Assembly (NCBI GenBank): GCA_958427975.1
Contig: CAUAEH010000001.1
Span: forward strand, 31,875 to 95,874
DNA length: 64,000 nt
Source: an uncultured Collinsella sp.
GTDB taxonomy: Bacteria > Actinomycetota > Coriobacteriia > Coriobacteriales > Coriobacteriaceae
Reading direction: 5' to 3'
Positions 35,087 through 46,079 of this stretch are shown here, piece by piece. A program made the position numbers and the translations under genes. Every line of letters begins with the position of its first letter. Position 1 is the first letter of the stretch. The notes under the pieces were generated by a model. It was not told where the DNA came from, ran no database searches, and was given only the letters and a program-made list of their open reading frames with translations.

Positions 35087-37890
35087 CTATAGCGAAACGG
35101 ATCCGTTTTTCTTGATGCGGGCGAGTATGTTTTTGAGCTTGTTAAAGTCGAGCGGTTTGGACAGATGGGCGTTCATGCCGGCGTCGTGTGCCGCCTTGGC
35201 GTCTTCGGCAAAGGCGTTGGCGGTGAGCGCGATGATGGGGATATCGGCTGCATCGACCTTCTCGCTCAGACGAATCACGCGGGTTGCCTCGTAGCCGTCC
35301 ATGTCCGGCATCATAATGTCCATCAGGATCGCATCGAAGCTGCCGGCGGGATGAGACAGGTACAGATTGACGACTTCGTTGCCGTTGGCGGCGCGGGTGA
35401 CCACGACGCCCTCGGATTCTAGCAGCGCCTGGGCAATCTCGGCATTCAATTCGTTGTCTTCGGCGAGCAGCACGTTCATGTTGGCAAGCGAGCAGTCGAG
35501 CGCCTTCTCGACCGTATCCGTCCGCGCCCGGGGGTTCTTGTCGATATCGAGCGGAATTTCCACGTAGAACGTGGTGCCCACATGGAGTTCGCTGGTGACT
35601 TCGATGGTACCGCCCATCAGTTCAATAAGCGACTTGACGATTGGCATGCCCATGCCGGTTCCTTGGAACTTGCTGCGCGCATCGTCACCTTCTTGGGCAA
35701 ACGGCTCATAGATATGCTTTAAAAACTTGGGAGTCATACCAATGCCGGTGTCCGAAACGCTAAAGCAAAAGAGAGCGCGCCCGTTATCGAGTGGCTTGGT
35801 CTTTGAGCTAAAGGTGACGGAGCCGCCGCGCTTGTTGTACTTAATGCTGTTGTCTAACAGGTTGATCATGATCTGTCGGATATGGGTGGGACTGCCGATC
35901 ATGTATGGCCCCGTGGCGTACGGCAGACTATTGTCCTGCATTGTGATGCCGTTACTGGACGCGCGGAGCTTGCACAGCACCAGTGTGTCGTCGCAGAGCT
36001 CTTTGAGGTTAAAAGGCGCGTGCTCCAGTGTTAGCTTGCGGTCTTCGATTTTGCCCATCTCGAGGATGTCGTTGATCAGCGAGAGCAGGTGATTGGCGGC
36101 AACGCGCGCCTTGGCACGGCTCTCGCGGGCGACCTGGATATCGCCTTCCTTCAATTCCTCGATCTCGATAAGGCCCAGGATACCGTTGAGCGGCGTACGG
36201 ATGTCGTGGCTCATGCGCGTGAGGAATGCCGTCTTAGCGGCGTTGGCAGCATCGGCTTTTTTGCGCTCGGTTCGAGCGCGCACGAGCGCCCAGATGAGCA
36301 GGACGATGCCGACCGACAACATACCGATGAGGGTAGCTGCAATGGCGGTGCGGTTGCGATAAAGGAATTGAAGCGTGTTGGATTCCTGGGCCGTGTACGA
36401 CGTGGAGGAGAAATTGCTTGCGGAGAGCGATTCTCCGGCATTGATGATGCCCTTGTTGATGATTCCCAACAGCTCGGGTTTTCCGCGCGAAATCCAGCAC
36501 GAGAGCTCACAGGTGTCAGGGAGCTCGGTCGTCTCGCAGTCCTCGAGATCGTAACGGTCACCGATGGTTTTTACGCGTGAACTGGGAGCGACGATGCAGT
36601 GCGCCGTTCCCTTCCTGAGGGCGTCGAACGCTTCATCGTCGGATTGGTATTCGGTTACGGTCGCTGTGGGGAACAGACTTTCAAGTGCATTTTTGTTGAC
36701 AAACGATGATTTGGTACAGGCGATGTTCTGAAGGTTTTTGTTCAGGTTGCTGCCGGTGTGGATAGCGGTGAGGGATATGGTTCCCAACGATACCGACTGC
36801 ACAACGCCTGTTTGCTCGGCAAACCAGTAATCTCGGTATACCGGCAGCGCAACGTCTATGCTTTCCTTTGACAGGGCCTTTGACATCATCTTGTAGCTAT
36901 CAAAGGCGACGGTTTTGACCGTAATGCCAAATTTATCGTGCAACGTCGTCGCAAGCGATGCGAGCGAGCCTTCCATTTTGCCGTCTTCGTCTTCGTTGCA
37001 GTAGGGGAGTTTGCCCGTAATGTAGCCGAGCGTGATGGTGTTGTTGTTCGCCTTGAGCCAGGCGCGCTCATCGCCGGTGAGCGAGGATGATCCGCTGTTT
37101 TGCGCTGAATAGTTCGATTTGACCTCGTCGTTATGGCGGGGGTTGACGCGGTTGATTGCCGCCATTGCGGAGTTGATGTTGTCCATCAGGTCGGGGCGGC
37201 TTTTGGGAACGGCAAAGTAGTAGTCGCTCGAACCGACGTAGAACATGGGCGACGCCTCGGGCGACGAAATGGTGTCGTTCATGATGATGGCGTCGACCTC
37301 GCCGTTTGCGAGCGCGTCAAAGAGAACGGAGCCTCCGTCATACTCCCTGTATGTGCAGGCGATTCCCTCGTTGGCGAGCCACTGCTGGCCGACGATGGTT
37401 TGCATAACACCGGAGTTGTAATCGATGGTGAGACCCTGGAGTGCTTGAGGGTCACCCTTGGCCAGGTCGTCACGGTCGGGCCTGGCGTAGATGTAGTAGC
37501 GCTCGGTGCCCTCGGGGTTCGAGGAAAAGAGCAGCTTTTGGGCGCGTTCCTCGGAGTAGGAGATGTTGGGCATGAGGTCGATCTCGCCTGCCTCGAGCAT
37601 GTCCATAAGCTCGGTGAAGGTGCCGGAGACGTATTCGTACCGCCAGCCGGGCGTGTAGTACGACAGGGTCTGGAGGTACTCGTAACCCCATCCCGAGAGA
37701 CGCTCGCCGGGGTGCCGTTCTGGAAGCCCTCGTTGTTGACGAGCCAGCCGACGCGGACCGTCTTGACTGGCTGACTAGAGTCATCGGCAAAAGCCTGGAC
37801 AGGCGCGATGGAACTCAGTGCGGCAAGCGCGGCAAGCACAATGGCCAGGGCGCGACATATAACTGAACGAAGGACAGTGGCAGCTCTCAC
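35087..37890 (-). pseudogene. BvgS/EvgS-like hybrid sensor kinase with a single-base frameshift
   Basis: The signal peptide and first strand of a solute-binding domain (VKTVRVGWLVNNEGFQNGTP) are in one frame. The rest, beginning GERLSGWGYEYLQ and running to the C-terminus, is in another. Restoring one C in the CCCC run (plus strand GGGG, 37709-37712) joins them exactly. Layout of the joined protein: signal peptide, two SBP_bac_3 domains in tandem, a TM (RTAIAATLIGMLSVGIVLLI), HisKA (RMSHDIRTPLNGI), HATPase (NLLDNSIKYN, GTGMGMPIVK) and receiver (ILMDIMMPDMDG). I put the start at GTG 37890. The homopolymer site makes a natural slippage mutation, phase variation or a sequencing error all possible. 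Confidence 0.78.
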
Positions 37891-37985
37891 ATGCAATCCT
37901 AACGAATCGAGACAATACCGCATAAGGATACCAGCTCAGCCTGCCCAGTCGGCAGCTGTACCGCTAAACGCTCCCGCCCGGCAGT

Positions 37986-38060
37986 CATCGGGGACGTTCT
38001 TAAACGACTAGTCATTGGGGACGTTCTTGTTTGACTGGTCATTTAAGAACGTCCCCAATG
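37986..38060. repeat. Intergenic palindromes, GGGGACGTTCTT class, copy 2 (compound)
   Basis: CATCGGGGACGTTCTT (37986-38001) is followed by CATTGGGGACGTTCTT (38013-38028) and the mirrored AAGAACGTCCCCAATG (38045-38060). So there is one full palindrome plus one extra left arm, separated by CGACTAGT-like spacers. It sits in the divergent interval between the frameshifted kinase and the K+ channel. Confidence 0.8.
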
Positions 38061-38134
38061 ACTAGTTCCGTTTGCTGGGGAGGCGTGGGACAATACCGAG
38101 CGAACGTGATTGGTTGTCCGTGGAAGGGGTCGCG

Positions 38135-38560
38135 ATGAAAAAGCTCAGGACGCTTGCCGATGTGCTGCGACAGGCTGGCTTTGCACGCATTACGGGCCTG
38201 TTTCTTATTTTCTATCTGCTTTGCTCGACGGCTGTCTGGCTGTCCGAGCCCACGACCCTCACGTTTGGCGATGGTCTCTGGTTTAGCTTTGAGACGGTCT
38301 CGACGATTGGCTTTGGCGATATCCCCGCTGAAACGCCGGTTGCCCGCGGCATTACCGTTATCCTAAGCGTCATCAGTATCTTCTATATCGCCATGCTTAC
38401 GGGCGTGGCGGTGAACTACTGCAATACGCTTATCAAGCTGCGCCAAAAGGACACCATGGCGCGCTTTATGGATGATCTGGAGCATTTGGAGGAGCTCGAT
38501 CGTGACGAGCTCGCCGATCTGTCGCGCCGCGTGCGCGAATATCGCCGGCGCCAGCGCTAA
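38135..38560 (+). CDS. Two-TM potassium channel subunit
   Basis: This 141-aa protein has TM1 at about 18-36, a pore helix and the selectivity filter TIGFGD at 57-62 (SFETVSTIGFGDIPAETPVA), then TM2 at about 68-92. The C-terminal tail of about 45 residues is charged and helical, likely a coiled coil, with no RCK/TrkA-N domain. TIGFGD rather than TVGYGD is a known filter variant. The start at 38135 has GGAAGGGG upstream. A -10-like GACAAT lies at 38089-38094. It probably forms a tetrameric K+ channel. The gating signal is not visible. Confidence 0.88.
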   Translation: MKKLRTLADVLRQAGFARITGLFLIFYLLCSTAVWLSEPTTLTFGDGLWFSFETVSTIGFGDIPAETPVARGITVILSVISIFYIAMLTGVAVNYCNTLIKLRQKDTMARFMDDLEHLEELDRDELADLSRRVREYRRRQR

Positions 38561-38596
38561 AACGGGCGCCGCGCGTCACGATGAGGGGGACTGAAT

Positions 38597-39130
38597 TTGA
38601 ATATCACCGTGTATCTGGGTGCCAGTATCGGCAATGACCCGGCGTTTCTGCCTGCGGTGCGGGAACTGGGCAACTGGATTGGCGCCAACGGGCACGCGCT
38701 GGTATACGGCGGGTCCAAATCGGGACTGATGGGCGCGCTCGCCGATAGCGTACTCGAGGCAGGTGGACACGTGACGGGTGTTGAGCCGAGCTTTTTTATC
38801 GAGGCCGAGTTTCAGCACGACGGTATCGACGACCTCATCGTGACGAGCGATATGGCGGAGCGCAAGGCCAAGATGATTGAGCTCGGCGATGCCTTCATCG
38901 CCTTTCCCGGCGGGACGGGCACGCTCGAGGAGATTGCCGAGGTCATGTCCGCGGTGTCGTTGGGACACCTGGGTGCTCCGTGCATCCTGTATAACTTGGA
39001 TGGTTACTACAACGACCTCAAGGCGCTGCTTGAGCACATGATTGATAAGGGCTTATCGAGCCCACGGCGCCAGCAAGGCATTTACTTTGCCGAGAATCTG
39101 TGCGAAATCGCATCAATTATCAACGGATAA
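38597..39130 (+). CDS. LOG-family nucleoside-monophosphate phosphoribohydrolase
   Basis: This 177-aa protein is of the TIGR00730/LOG group (Rossmann-like). Its signature residues are YGGSKSGLMGALADS and, around residue 102, the catalytic PGGTGTLEE. The start is TTG at 38597 behind a GGGGGA leader. Family members split cytokinin-type or ordinary nucleoside 5'-monophosphates into base and ribose phosphate. In gut bacteria the substrate is generally not known. It follows the K+ channel by 36 bp on the same strand and may be co-transcribed. Confidence 0.85.
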   Translation: MNITVYLGASIGNDPAFLPAVRELGNWIGANGHALVYGGSKSGLMGALADSVLEAGGHVTGVEPSFFIEAEFQHDGIDDLIVTSDMAERKAKMIELGDAFIAFPGGTGTLEEIAEVMSAVSLGHLGAPCILYNLDGYYNDLKALLEHMIDKGLSSPRRQQGIYFAENLCEIASIING

Positions 39131-39255
39131 GCCTTGAGCCTGTCCCGCCGTGCTTCTCGTTGGCTCCGTTTGCGGCGCAGACGGTTGGCTTGTCTGGGCC
39201 ACGCTCGCTCTACAATAAAACGTATCTATGTCGTTTTTGACCGCGGGAGGACCCG

Positions 39256-40560
39256 ATGGATAACCTTGCCAAACCCACAAACCGCGCGCTGTTTTTGGTC
39301 AGCGTTGCCGTGACCGGCGCGTTCGCGGGTGCCGCGGTCTGGCTGTTCTTTTTTGCGATGGAGCACGGTATCGACTATCTGTGGACCGAGATTCCGCACG
39401 CGCTGGGCGTCGCTTCGCCCGAGCTTGCCAGCGGTCCGTTTGGCTTTCTGCCGTACCCGTTTTTTGTCTGCCTGCTGGGCGGCCTGTTAATCGGCCTGTA
39501 CGAAAAGATGACAGGCACCAAGACCGATGACCTCAACCAGGTGATGGCTAAGGTTAAGCAAGACGGGCGCTACCCGTACGACAACCTGGGCAAGCTTTCG
39601 CTCGCGGCATTGCTGCCGCTGCTGTTTGGCGGAAGTATTGGACCGGAGGCCGGCCTGACCGGCGTTATCGCGGGTCTGTGCAGCTGGGTCGGCGACCGCA
39701 TGCGTCGCTTTGGCGCCGAGTTTAGGGAGCTCACGCTGCTGGGCACCCAGGCTGCCCTGACGGCGCTCTTTACCGCGCCCGTCTTTGGCTTTGTGGCACC
39801 GCTTGCCGGTAGCGCCGACGGCCAGGGCGAAGATGTCGACGATGAGCCCGCGTCCGGCGAGATCACCATCAAGTTGCCCAAGGCGCAAAAGACGGTGGTC
39901 TACGGCATCGCGATTGCGGGCGGTCTGGGCACCTACCTGCTGCTTGGCCAGCTTGTGGGCGGCGGCATGGGCATGCCCAGGTTCGAGTCCGCCGAGGTGG
40001 GCAATCTGGAACTTGTCTGGCTCATTCCGCTGGCGTTGGTCGGCACCGTCTGCGGTTGGCTGTACTTTGTCTCCGAGCATGCAAGCGAGGCACTGTCCCA
40101 TGCAATAGGGGAGCGTCCTGTCGTCAAGGCCATGCTAGCCGGTCTGGCGCTCGCCATCTGTGGTACGGTCCTGCCCTACACCATGTTTGCCGGCGAGATC
40201 CAGGCCGACGTGCTCATGGAAACCTACCTGACCATCCCCGCCGGCGCGCTGATCGCGACCGGTCTTGTTAAGGCCATGCTGACGCCCGCCCTCATCAACC
40301 TTGGTTGGCGTGGCGGCCATTTCTTCCCCGTCATCTTCTCGGGCGTAAGCCTGGGCTATGGCCTTGCTATCCTCACCGGCGCCGATCCGGTCTTTTGCGT
40401 CGCCGTCTGCACGGCATCGACGATGGGTGCGGTCATGCGTCAGCCGGTCATGGTTGTGGGCCTGTTGCTCATGTGCTTCCCGCTCAAAGGCATCGTCTGT
40501 ATGATCATCGCCGCAGCCATTGCCGCCGGCATTCCACTGCCCAAGCCGCTGCGCAAGTAA
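39256..40560 (+). CDS. ClC-family chloride channel or transporter
   Basis: This is a 434-aa polytopic protein with about ten hydrophobic segments. GGSIGPEAGLTG corresponds to the ClC GxEGP-type loop, and the second half has the RGGHFFPVIFSGVSLGYG loop. Between the halves is a polar insert, SADGQGEDVDDEPASGE, that looks cytoplasmic. There is no C-terminal CBS pair. The RBS is GGAGG before the ATG, and a -10-like TACAAT is at 39211-39216. I do not see the gating glutamate in its canonical GREGP context, so channel versus exchanger cannot be said. Confidence 0.82.
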   Translation: MDNLAKPTNRALFLVSVAVTGAFAGAAVWLFFFAMEHGIDYLWTEIPHALGVASPELASGPFGFLPYPFFVCLLGGLLIGLYEKMTGTKTDDLNQVMAKVKQDGRYPYDNLGKLSLAALLPLLFGGSIGPEAGLTGVIAGLCSWVGDRMRRFGAEFRELTLLGTQAALTALFTAPVFGFVAPLAGSADGQGEDVDDEPASGEITIKLPKAQKTVVYGIAIAGGLGTYLLLGQLVGGGMGMPRFESAEVGNLELVWLIPLALVGTVCGWLYFVSEHASEALSHAIGERPVVKAMLAGLALAICGTVLPYTMFAGEIQADVLMETYLTIPAGALIATGLVKAMLTPALINLGWRGGHFFPVIFSGVSLGYGLAILTGADPVFCVAVCTASTMGAVMRQPVMVVGLLLMCFPLKGIVCMIIAAAIAAGIPLPKPLRK

Positions 40561-40650
40561 TACGGTGGCGCACGCCGGGGACATGCCGTTTGCCACGGAT
40601 TTGCGGGGAGGGGTGGCAATCGTGCCCTTCGTGGATTGAGGCTCGCGTCG

Positions 40651-41349
40651 CTACAGGTCGCGTGCTCGATAAACCTTGGTGCTGACGGTGCAGCTGATTG
40701 CGCATAGCGCGAGGGCAAGTACGGCGATGCCTGCACACAGACAGCTAAGAACGGCAGGATCGGGATTCGCCCCGGCAATCGACATGAGCCAGTTACTGAT
40801 GGGGTTGGAGGAACTCAGCATTGCCATGGTGCCGCAGCCAAACAGGGCAAACAGGCCAAGGGATAGGCGCAGCGCCTCCATGTGTCCAAATCGGAAGAAC
40901 AGCGGCTGTGTCAAGAATACCATCATGAGGGAGATGAGCATCGATGCCACCGAGGCGGTTGCGATTTCAAAGATTGTCTGGCATGTCGAAGGGATGCCCA
41001 TGGGGTCGAAGAGCGGAAGGGCGAGGATGTTCAGAAGCGTAGCCGCGCATGCCATGACGACCGAGAAGACAACGATGCACAGGTAGCGTGCGCAAATAAT
41101 GTCTTTGCGCGAGAAGGGTAACGTTGCTCGATAACGCTCCCAGCCGTTTTGGTTATCGTAGCCAGCTAGCGAGTTCATGATTATGATGGGCGACATGGCA
41201 CTGACCGCACAGGCGCCGGCGCTCATGCCGGAATCGCCGTCTGTCGCGTTGGCAAGGGTCAATACGACGAATATGAACAGGCCGACGCCCGCGATGCTCG
41301 GGATGAGCGTGCGAACGATGGCGAGCTCGGACATAAAGGCGCGTTTCAT
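40651..41349 (-). CDS. ABC-2-type permease partner of the YtrA-regulated ABC transporter
   Basis: This 232-aa membrane protein has six hydrophobic segments and no nucleotide-binding motif. It shows the pattern of ABC2 membrane subunits whose charged loop reads YDNQNGWERYRATLPFSRKD, a segment typical of this group. Its ATG overlaps the stop of the ATPase gene by 4 bp, so it is the translationally coupled permease. The operon order regulator, ATPase, permease is the common YtrA-type arrangement. It likely exports an antimicrobial, lipid or peptide, but no substrate clue is present. Confidence 0.82.
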   Translation of the reverse strand: MKRAFMSELAIVRTLIPSIAGVGLFIFVVLTLANATDGDSGMSAGACAVSAMSPIIIMNSLAGYDNQNGWERYRATLPFSRKDIICARYLCIVVFSVVMACAATLLNILALPLFDPMGIPSTCQTIFEIATASVASMLISLMMVFLTQPLFFRFGHMEALRLSLGLFALFGCGTMAMLSSSNPISNWLMSIAGANPDPAVLSCLCAGIAVLALALCAISCTVSTKVYRARDL

Positions 41350-42227
41350 TTCGAAACTCCTTTCAGCATGAGGCGAAGATAGTCATCAATGGTTGCCCGA
41401 TCGCAGGGAATCTCGGGGAAGGCCTCGAGCGTTTCGCGACGGTTGGGCACGAGCACGTCCACGCTATAGGCGTGGTGGGCGGCACGGGCGCCTTCGACGC
41501 AAGCCATAAGCTCGGCGGCCTGTGCTTGGGTACAGTGGGCGATGCCGGCGCGGTCGGTAATGTCCTCGCGCGGCAGGTCAAAAATAATCGAGCCGTTATC
41601 GATGCAGATGACGCGGTCGGCAGCACGATCGAGATCAGACGTAATGTGGCTCGAGAGCAGCACGCTGCGCTGGCCGTCGGCGACAAAGGCGAGCAGCTCA
41701 TCGAGCAGTTCCTCGCGTGCCATGGGATCGAGGCCCGCGGTGGCTTCGTCCAAAACGAGCAGCTTGGCATTGTGGCTGAGCGCGCAGGCGAGCTGCAGCT
41801 TCATACCCATGCCGCGGGAGAGGTCCTTGACCTTTGTCTTGGGATCGAGGCCAAATCGGTTGATGAATCCGGCGAACGTTTCGCGGTCCCACGTGGGGTA
41901 CGCCGGGCCTACGAGCGCCTCGATCTGGCCCACCTTGAGCGTGGAGGGGAAGGGGCACGTGTCCAGGACAAGACCGACGCGGGAGCGTAGATGGCGTTGC
42001 GACTCATCGGGCGCGTCGGCGCCACAGCGCTGCCCAAACAGGTGCACTTCGCCGGCATCGAGCTTTATAAGCCCGAGAGCAGCTCGAATCGCCGTTGTTT
42101 TGCCAGCACCGTTGGCACCAACAAAGCCGACGATCTGGCCAGGCTCCACGGCAAGCGTGACGTCGCGCAGCGAAAAGCGGTCGCTTACAGTGCGTGAGAT
42201 GCCTTTGAGTTCAAGCAAGTTTTGCAT
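41346..42227 (-). CDS. ABC transporter ATP-binding protein
   Basis: This 293-aa ATPase has Walker A GANGAGKTT, Q-loop, signature LSRGMGMK (a variant of LSGGQ common in ABC-2 exporters), Walker B LLVLDEATAGLD and H-loop SSHIT. A C-terminal extension of about 70 residues is less conserved. The start at 42227 is preferred: AAGG lies 8 bp upstream, and longer in-frame starts would run through the regulator gene. It is coupled to the permease downstream by a 4-bp overlap and lies 23 bp after the GntR gene. Confidence 0.92.
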   Translation of the reverse strand: MQNLLELKGISRTVSDRFSLRDVTLAVEPGQIVGFVGANGAGKTTAIRAALGLIKLDAGEVHLFGQRCGADAPDESQRHLRSRVGLVLDTCPFPSTLKVGQIEALVGPAYPTWDRETFAGFINRFGLDPKTKVKDLSRGMGMKLQLACALSHNAKLLVLDEATAGLDPMAREELLDELLAFVADGQRSVLLSSHITSDLDRAADRVICIDNGSIIFDLPREDITDRAGIAHCTQAQAAELMACVEGARAAHHAYSVDVLVPNRRETLEAFPEIPCDRATIDDYLRLMLKGVSK

Positions 42228-42250
42228 GGTATAGCCTTTCTTGCAGATGG

Positions 42251-42631
42251 CTACTGCATGGTTTCGGGGGCCACCAGGTCGAGCATCTCGTGCAGTTTGT
42301 CGCGCGTGACGCCCAAGGCTTCGGCTTGGCTCGCCGCTTTCGCAAGCAGCTCTTCGATATGACAGAGCTGGTTTTCGCGCAAAAGCTCCTGGTTGCCCTC
42401 GGCGACAAAACAGCCCTTGCCCTGCACGGTGCAGATAAACCCGAGCTGCTCCAGGTCGGCGTAGGCGCGCTTGGTGGTGATGACGCTCACGCCAAGATCG
42501 CTCGCGAGTGCACGGATGCTGGGGAGTTTGGCTCCCGCAGCGAGCGTGCCCGATAAGATCTGAGCTTTGACTTGCGAGGTTATCTGCTCGTAGATGGGCT
42601 TGTCGCTCGAATTGGATAGGATGATGTCCAC
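42251..42631 (-). CDS. GntR-family (YtrA subfamily) regulator of the ABC operon
   Basis: This 126-aa regulator has a winged-helix GntR N-terminus: PIYEQITSQVKAQILSGTLA, AAGAKLPSIRALASDLGVSV, then TTKRAYADLEQLGFI and the wing VQGKGCFVA. A short helical C-terminus of about 45 residues is typical of YtrA, not FadR. It is the first gene of the regulator-ATPase-permease operon and is expected to repress it and respond to cell-envelope stress or antibiotics. An inverted repeat upstream (42659-42692) is the candidate operator. Confidence 0.9.
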   Translation of the reverse strand: MDIILSNSSDKPIYEQITSQVKAQILSGTLAAGAKLPSIRALASDLGVSVITTKRAYADLEQLGFICTVQGKGCFVAEGNQELLRENQLCHIEELLAKAASQAEALGVTRDKLHEMLDLVAPETMQ

Positions 42632-42658
42632 AGCGGCTCCTTAGCTGTTGGGCTACAC

Positions 42659-42692
42659 GTGTATATAACCGGTAAGCACAGTATATATACAC
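42659..42692. promoter_or_regulatory. Putative YtrA-type operator
   Basis: GTGTATATA (42659-42667) and TATATACAC (42684-42692) form an inverted repeat with a 16-bp gap, 28 bp before the gntR start. YtrA-type regulators bind widely spaced GT-N-TA-type dyads, so the fit is reasonable. Confidence 0.55.
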
Positions 42693-42846
42693 TATGCACA
42701 GTTCTGCAAGAGGCAAATGCGGATTGGGCCGGTTGCCCAGGCCCCAACTGATGAATTTGTCCTGATAGGTGCCCTAGAGCGGGATTTCGCGGCTACAATA
42801 GGGCGGTTACATCGACGTAATGCACTCAATGCAAGAAAGGATCCGC

Positions 42847-44460
<1,614 letters not shown>

Positions 44461-44560
44461 CGCATCGGCGCGGTGGCCCTGCGGGGCTGCCGCGTCGTTC
44501 GCTTGCTTGATGCCGTGTGAGCGGCTATCATACCCACCGTCGTCTCAAGACCGGGGCGTC

Positions 44561-44610
44561 CGAGCAGTTCGGGTCCGATATCCTGCTCGTTAAACCTAAA
44601 ACCAAAGGAG
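44561..44610 (+). ncRNA. Probable preQ1-I-like riboswitch overlapping the RBS
   Basis: CGAGCAG (44561-44567) pairs with CTGCTCG (44583-44589). The 15-nt loop starts TTCGGGT. The tail TTAAACCTAAAACC is A-rich and carries ACC or ACCT, able to pair with loop GGGT, making an H-type pseudoknot directly against the RBS AAGGAG (44605-44610). That is the architecture of preQ1-I riboswitches (GUUC at the loop entry, A-rich tail, C/U-ending). The gene downstream is a queuosine-precursor transporter type, which fits. Translational repression by preQ1 is the expected mode. Confidence 0.6.
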
Positions 44611-44616
44611 TACATA

Positions 44617-45339
44617 ATGATCAAGAAGGTCATGGAGGACTACAAGGTCCTGTTGCGGAGCATTCCCGCGGCAACGGTTTCGCTGTTTTTCGTGAGCGTC
44701 ATCATGATGAACCTGCTGGCCAACAAAGAGCTTATCAGCCTGCCGTATCTGGCACTCGATTGCGGCTTTGTGGTGAGCTGGGTTTCGTTTTTGTGCCAGG
44801 ACATGATCTGCAAGCGCTTTGGCGCCAAGGCATCCATCAAAATCTCTATCCTCGCGCTGCTGGTCAACCTGGCCGTGAGCCTGTGCTTTTGGGCATGCTC
44901 GCTTACGCCCGGTATGTGGGGCGCCTACTACGACACCGGCATGATCGAGGTCAACACCGCCCTTAACGCCACCATCGGCGGCACCTGGTACGTGGTGCTG
45001 GGCTCTTCGCTGGCAATGCTCGTTTCTGCCGTGGTTAACTCCACGCTCAACCAGTCGCTCGGCCGCATGCTCAAAAAGAATAACTTTGCGAGCTTCGCCT
45101 TCCGCTCCTATGTGTCCACGGGTGTTGGCCAGTTTATCGACAACTTGGTCTTTGCCATTGTGGTGAGCCACACGTTCTTTGGTTGGACCTGGGTGCAGGT
45201 CCTTATGTGCTCGCTGACCGGCGCTGTTGCCGAGCTGCTGTGCGAGGTTTTCCTGAGCCCCGTGGGCTACAAGGTCGTGCGCGGCTGGGAGCGCGAGAAT
45301 GTGGGCTCCGAGTACCTCGAGCGCCACGCAACCGCCTAA
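44617..45339 (+). CDS. VUT/YhhQ-family queuosine precursor transporter
   Basis: This 240-aa membrane protein has about six spans and belongs to the DUF165/VUT group. Typical features are the LLANKELISLPYLALDCGFV helix pair and the late FIDNLVFAIVVS with SPVGYKVVRGWER. YhhQ of E. coli imports queuosine precursors preQ0 and preQ1, and the leader carries a preQ1-type pseudoknot, so uptake of preQ1 or queuine is likely. The start ATG lies 6 bp after AAGGAG. The SDR gene follows after 9 bp. Confidence 0.82.
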   Translation: MIKKVMEDYKVLLRSIPAATVSLFFVSVIMMNLLANKELISLPYLALDCGFVVSWVSFLCQDMICKRFGAKASIKISILALLVNLAVSLCFWACSLTPGMWGAYYDTGMIEVNTALNATIGGTWYVVLGSSLAMLVSAVVNSTLNQSLGRMLKKNNFASFAFRSYVSTGVGQFIDNLVFAIVVSHTFFGWTWVQVLMCSLTGAVAELLCEVFLSPVGYKVVRGWERENVGSEYLERHATA

Positions 45340-45348
45340 GGAGCAAGT

Positions 45349-46029
45349 ATGCGGGTTTTGATCACGGGTGCTTCGGGCGGTATCGGAGCCGCATGCGTGC
45401 AACGATTTTTGGACGAGGGCCACGAGGTCGTGGGCTTTGATCTGCAGTCGGCGGCGATCGAACACGAGCGCTACCGCCATCTGATCGTTGATGTTCGCAA
45501 GCCGGACGCGTTTCCAGACGATCTTGAACCCCAGGTGATCGTGAACGTTGCCGGTACGCAGGATTCGGCTGACGACATCGCCGCCAACCTGTATGGCACC
45601 ATCAACGTGACCGAGCGCTACGCCTTTGCGGGGGAGGGGCTTGTCGCCAAGCCGGCGCCGGCTATCAAATCCGTGGTCAATGTGGGGTCGGCGAGCGGGC
45701 ATACGGGATCGGAGTTTCCCGACTATGCCGCCAGCAAGGGCGGCGTTATCGCCTACACCAAGAACCTTGCAAACCGTCTGGCGCCGCAGGCTATCGCCAA
45801 CAGTGTGGACCCGGGTGGCGTTATCACGCCGCTCAACCGTTGCGTGATGGAAGACGAACACCTGTGGAACCAGATTATGGAGCTCACGCCGCTTAAGCGC
45901 TGGGCCACCGCCCAAGAGATTGCCGAGTGGATCTACTTTGTGGGCGTGACCAACCGGTTTATGACCGGGCAGAGTCTGCTAATCGATGGCGGCGAGGCCG
46001 GCCGCACACAATTTATTTGGCCCGAATAG
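45349..46029 (+). CDS. Short-chain dehydrogenase/reductase
   Basis: This is a 226-aa classical SDR. The NAD(P) motif is TGASGGIG at the N-terminus; NVAG and catalytic Ser/Tyr/Lys are in NVGSASGH and YAASKGG; the substrate-loop region is VDPGGVITPLN and the C-terminus GQSLLIDGGEAG. The Asp after the second strand (GFDLQ) suggests NAD preference. It starts 9 bp after the VUT gene with AAGGAG. 3-alpha-hydroxysteroid-dehydrogenase-like short forms look similar, and Coriobacteria often modify steroids, but substrate cannot be assigned from sequence. Confidence 0.85.
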   Translation: MRVLITGASGGIGAACVQRFLDEGHEVVGFDLQSAAIEHERYRHLIVDVRKPDAFPDDLEPQVIVNVAGTQDSADDIAANLYGTINVTERYAFAGEGLVAKPAPAIKSVVNVGSASGHTGSEFPDYAASKGGVIAYTKNLANRLAPQAIANSVDPGGVITPLNRCVMEDEHLWNQIMELTPLKRWATAQEIAEWIYFVGVTNRFMTGQSLLIDGGEAGRTQFIWPE

Positions 46030-46031
46030 GA

Positions 46032-46066
46032 AACGCGCCCGATGGAAAGCCGTCGGGCGCGTTTTT
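46032..46066 (+). terminator. Intrinsic terminator after the SDR gene
   Basis: AACGCGCCCGA (46032-46042) pairs with TCGGGCGCGTT (46053-46063), then TTTTT within 46062-46066. It lies between convergent genes, right after the stop at 46029. Confidence 0.85.
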
Positions 46067-46079
46067 GATGTATCGATTT

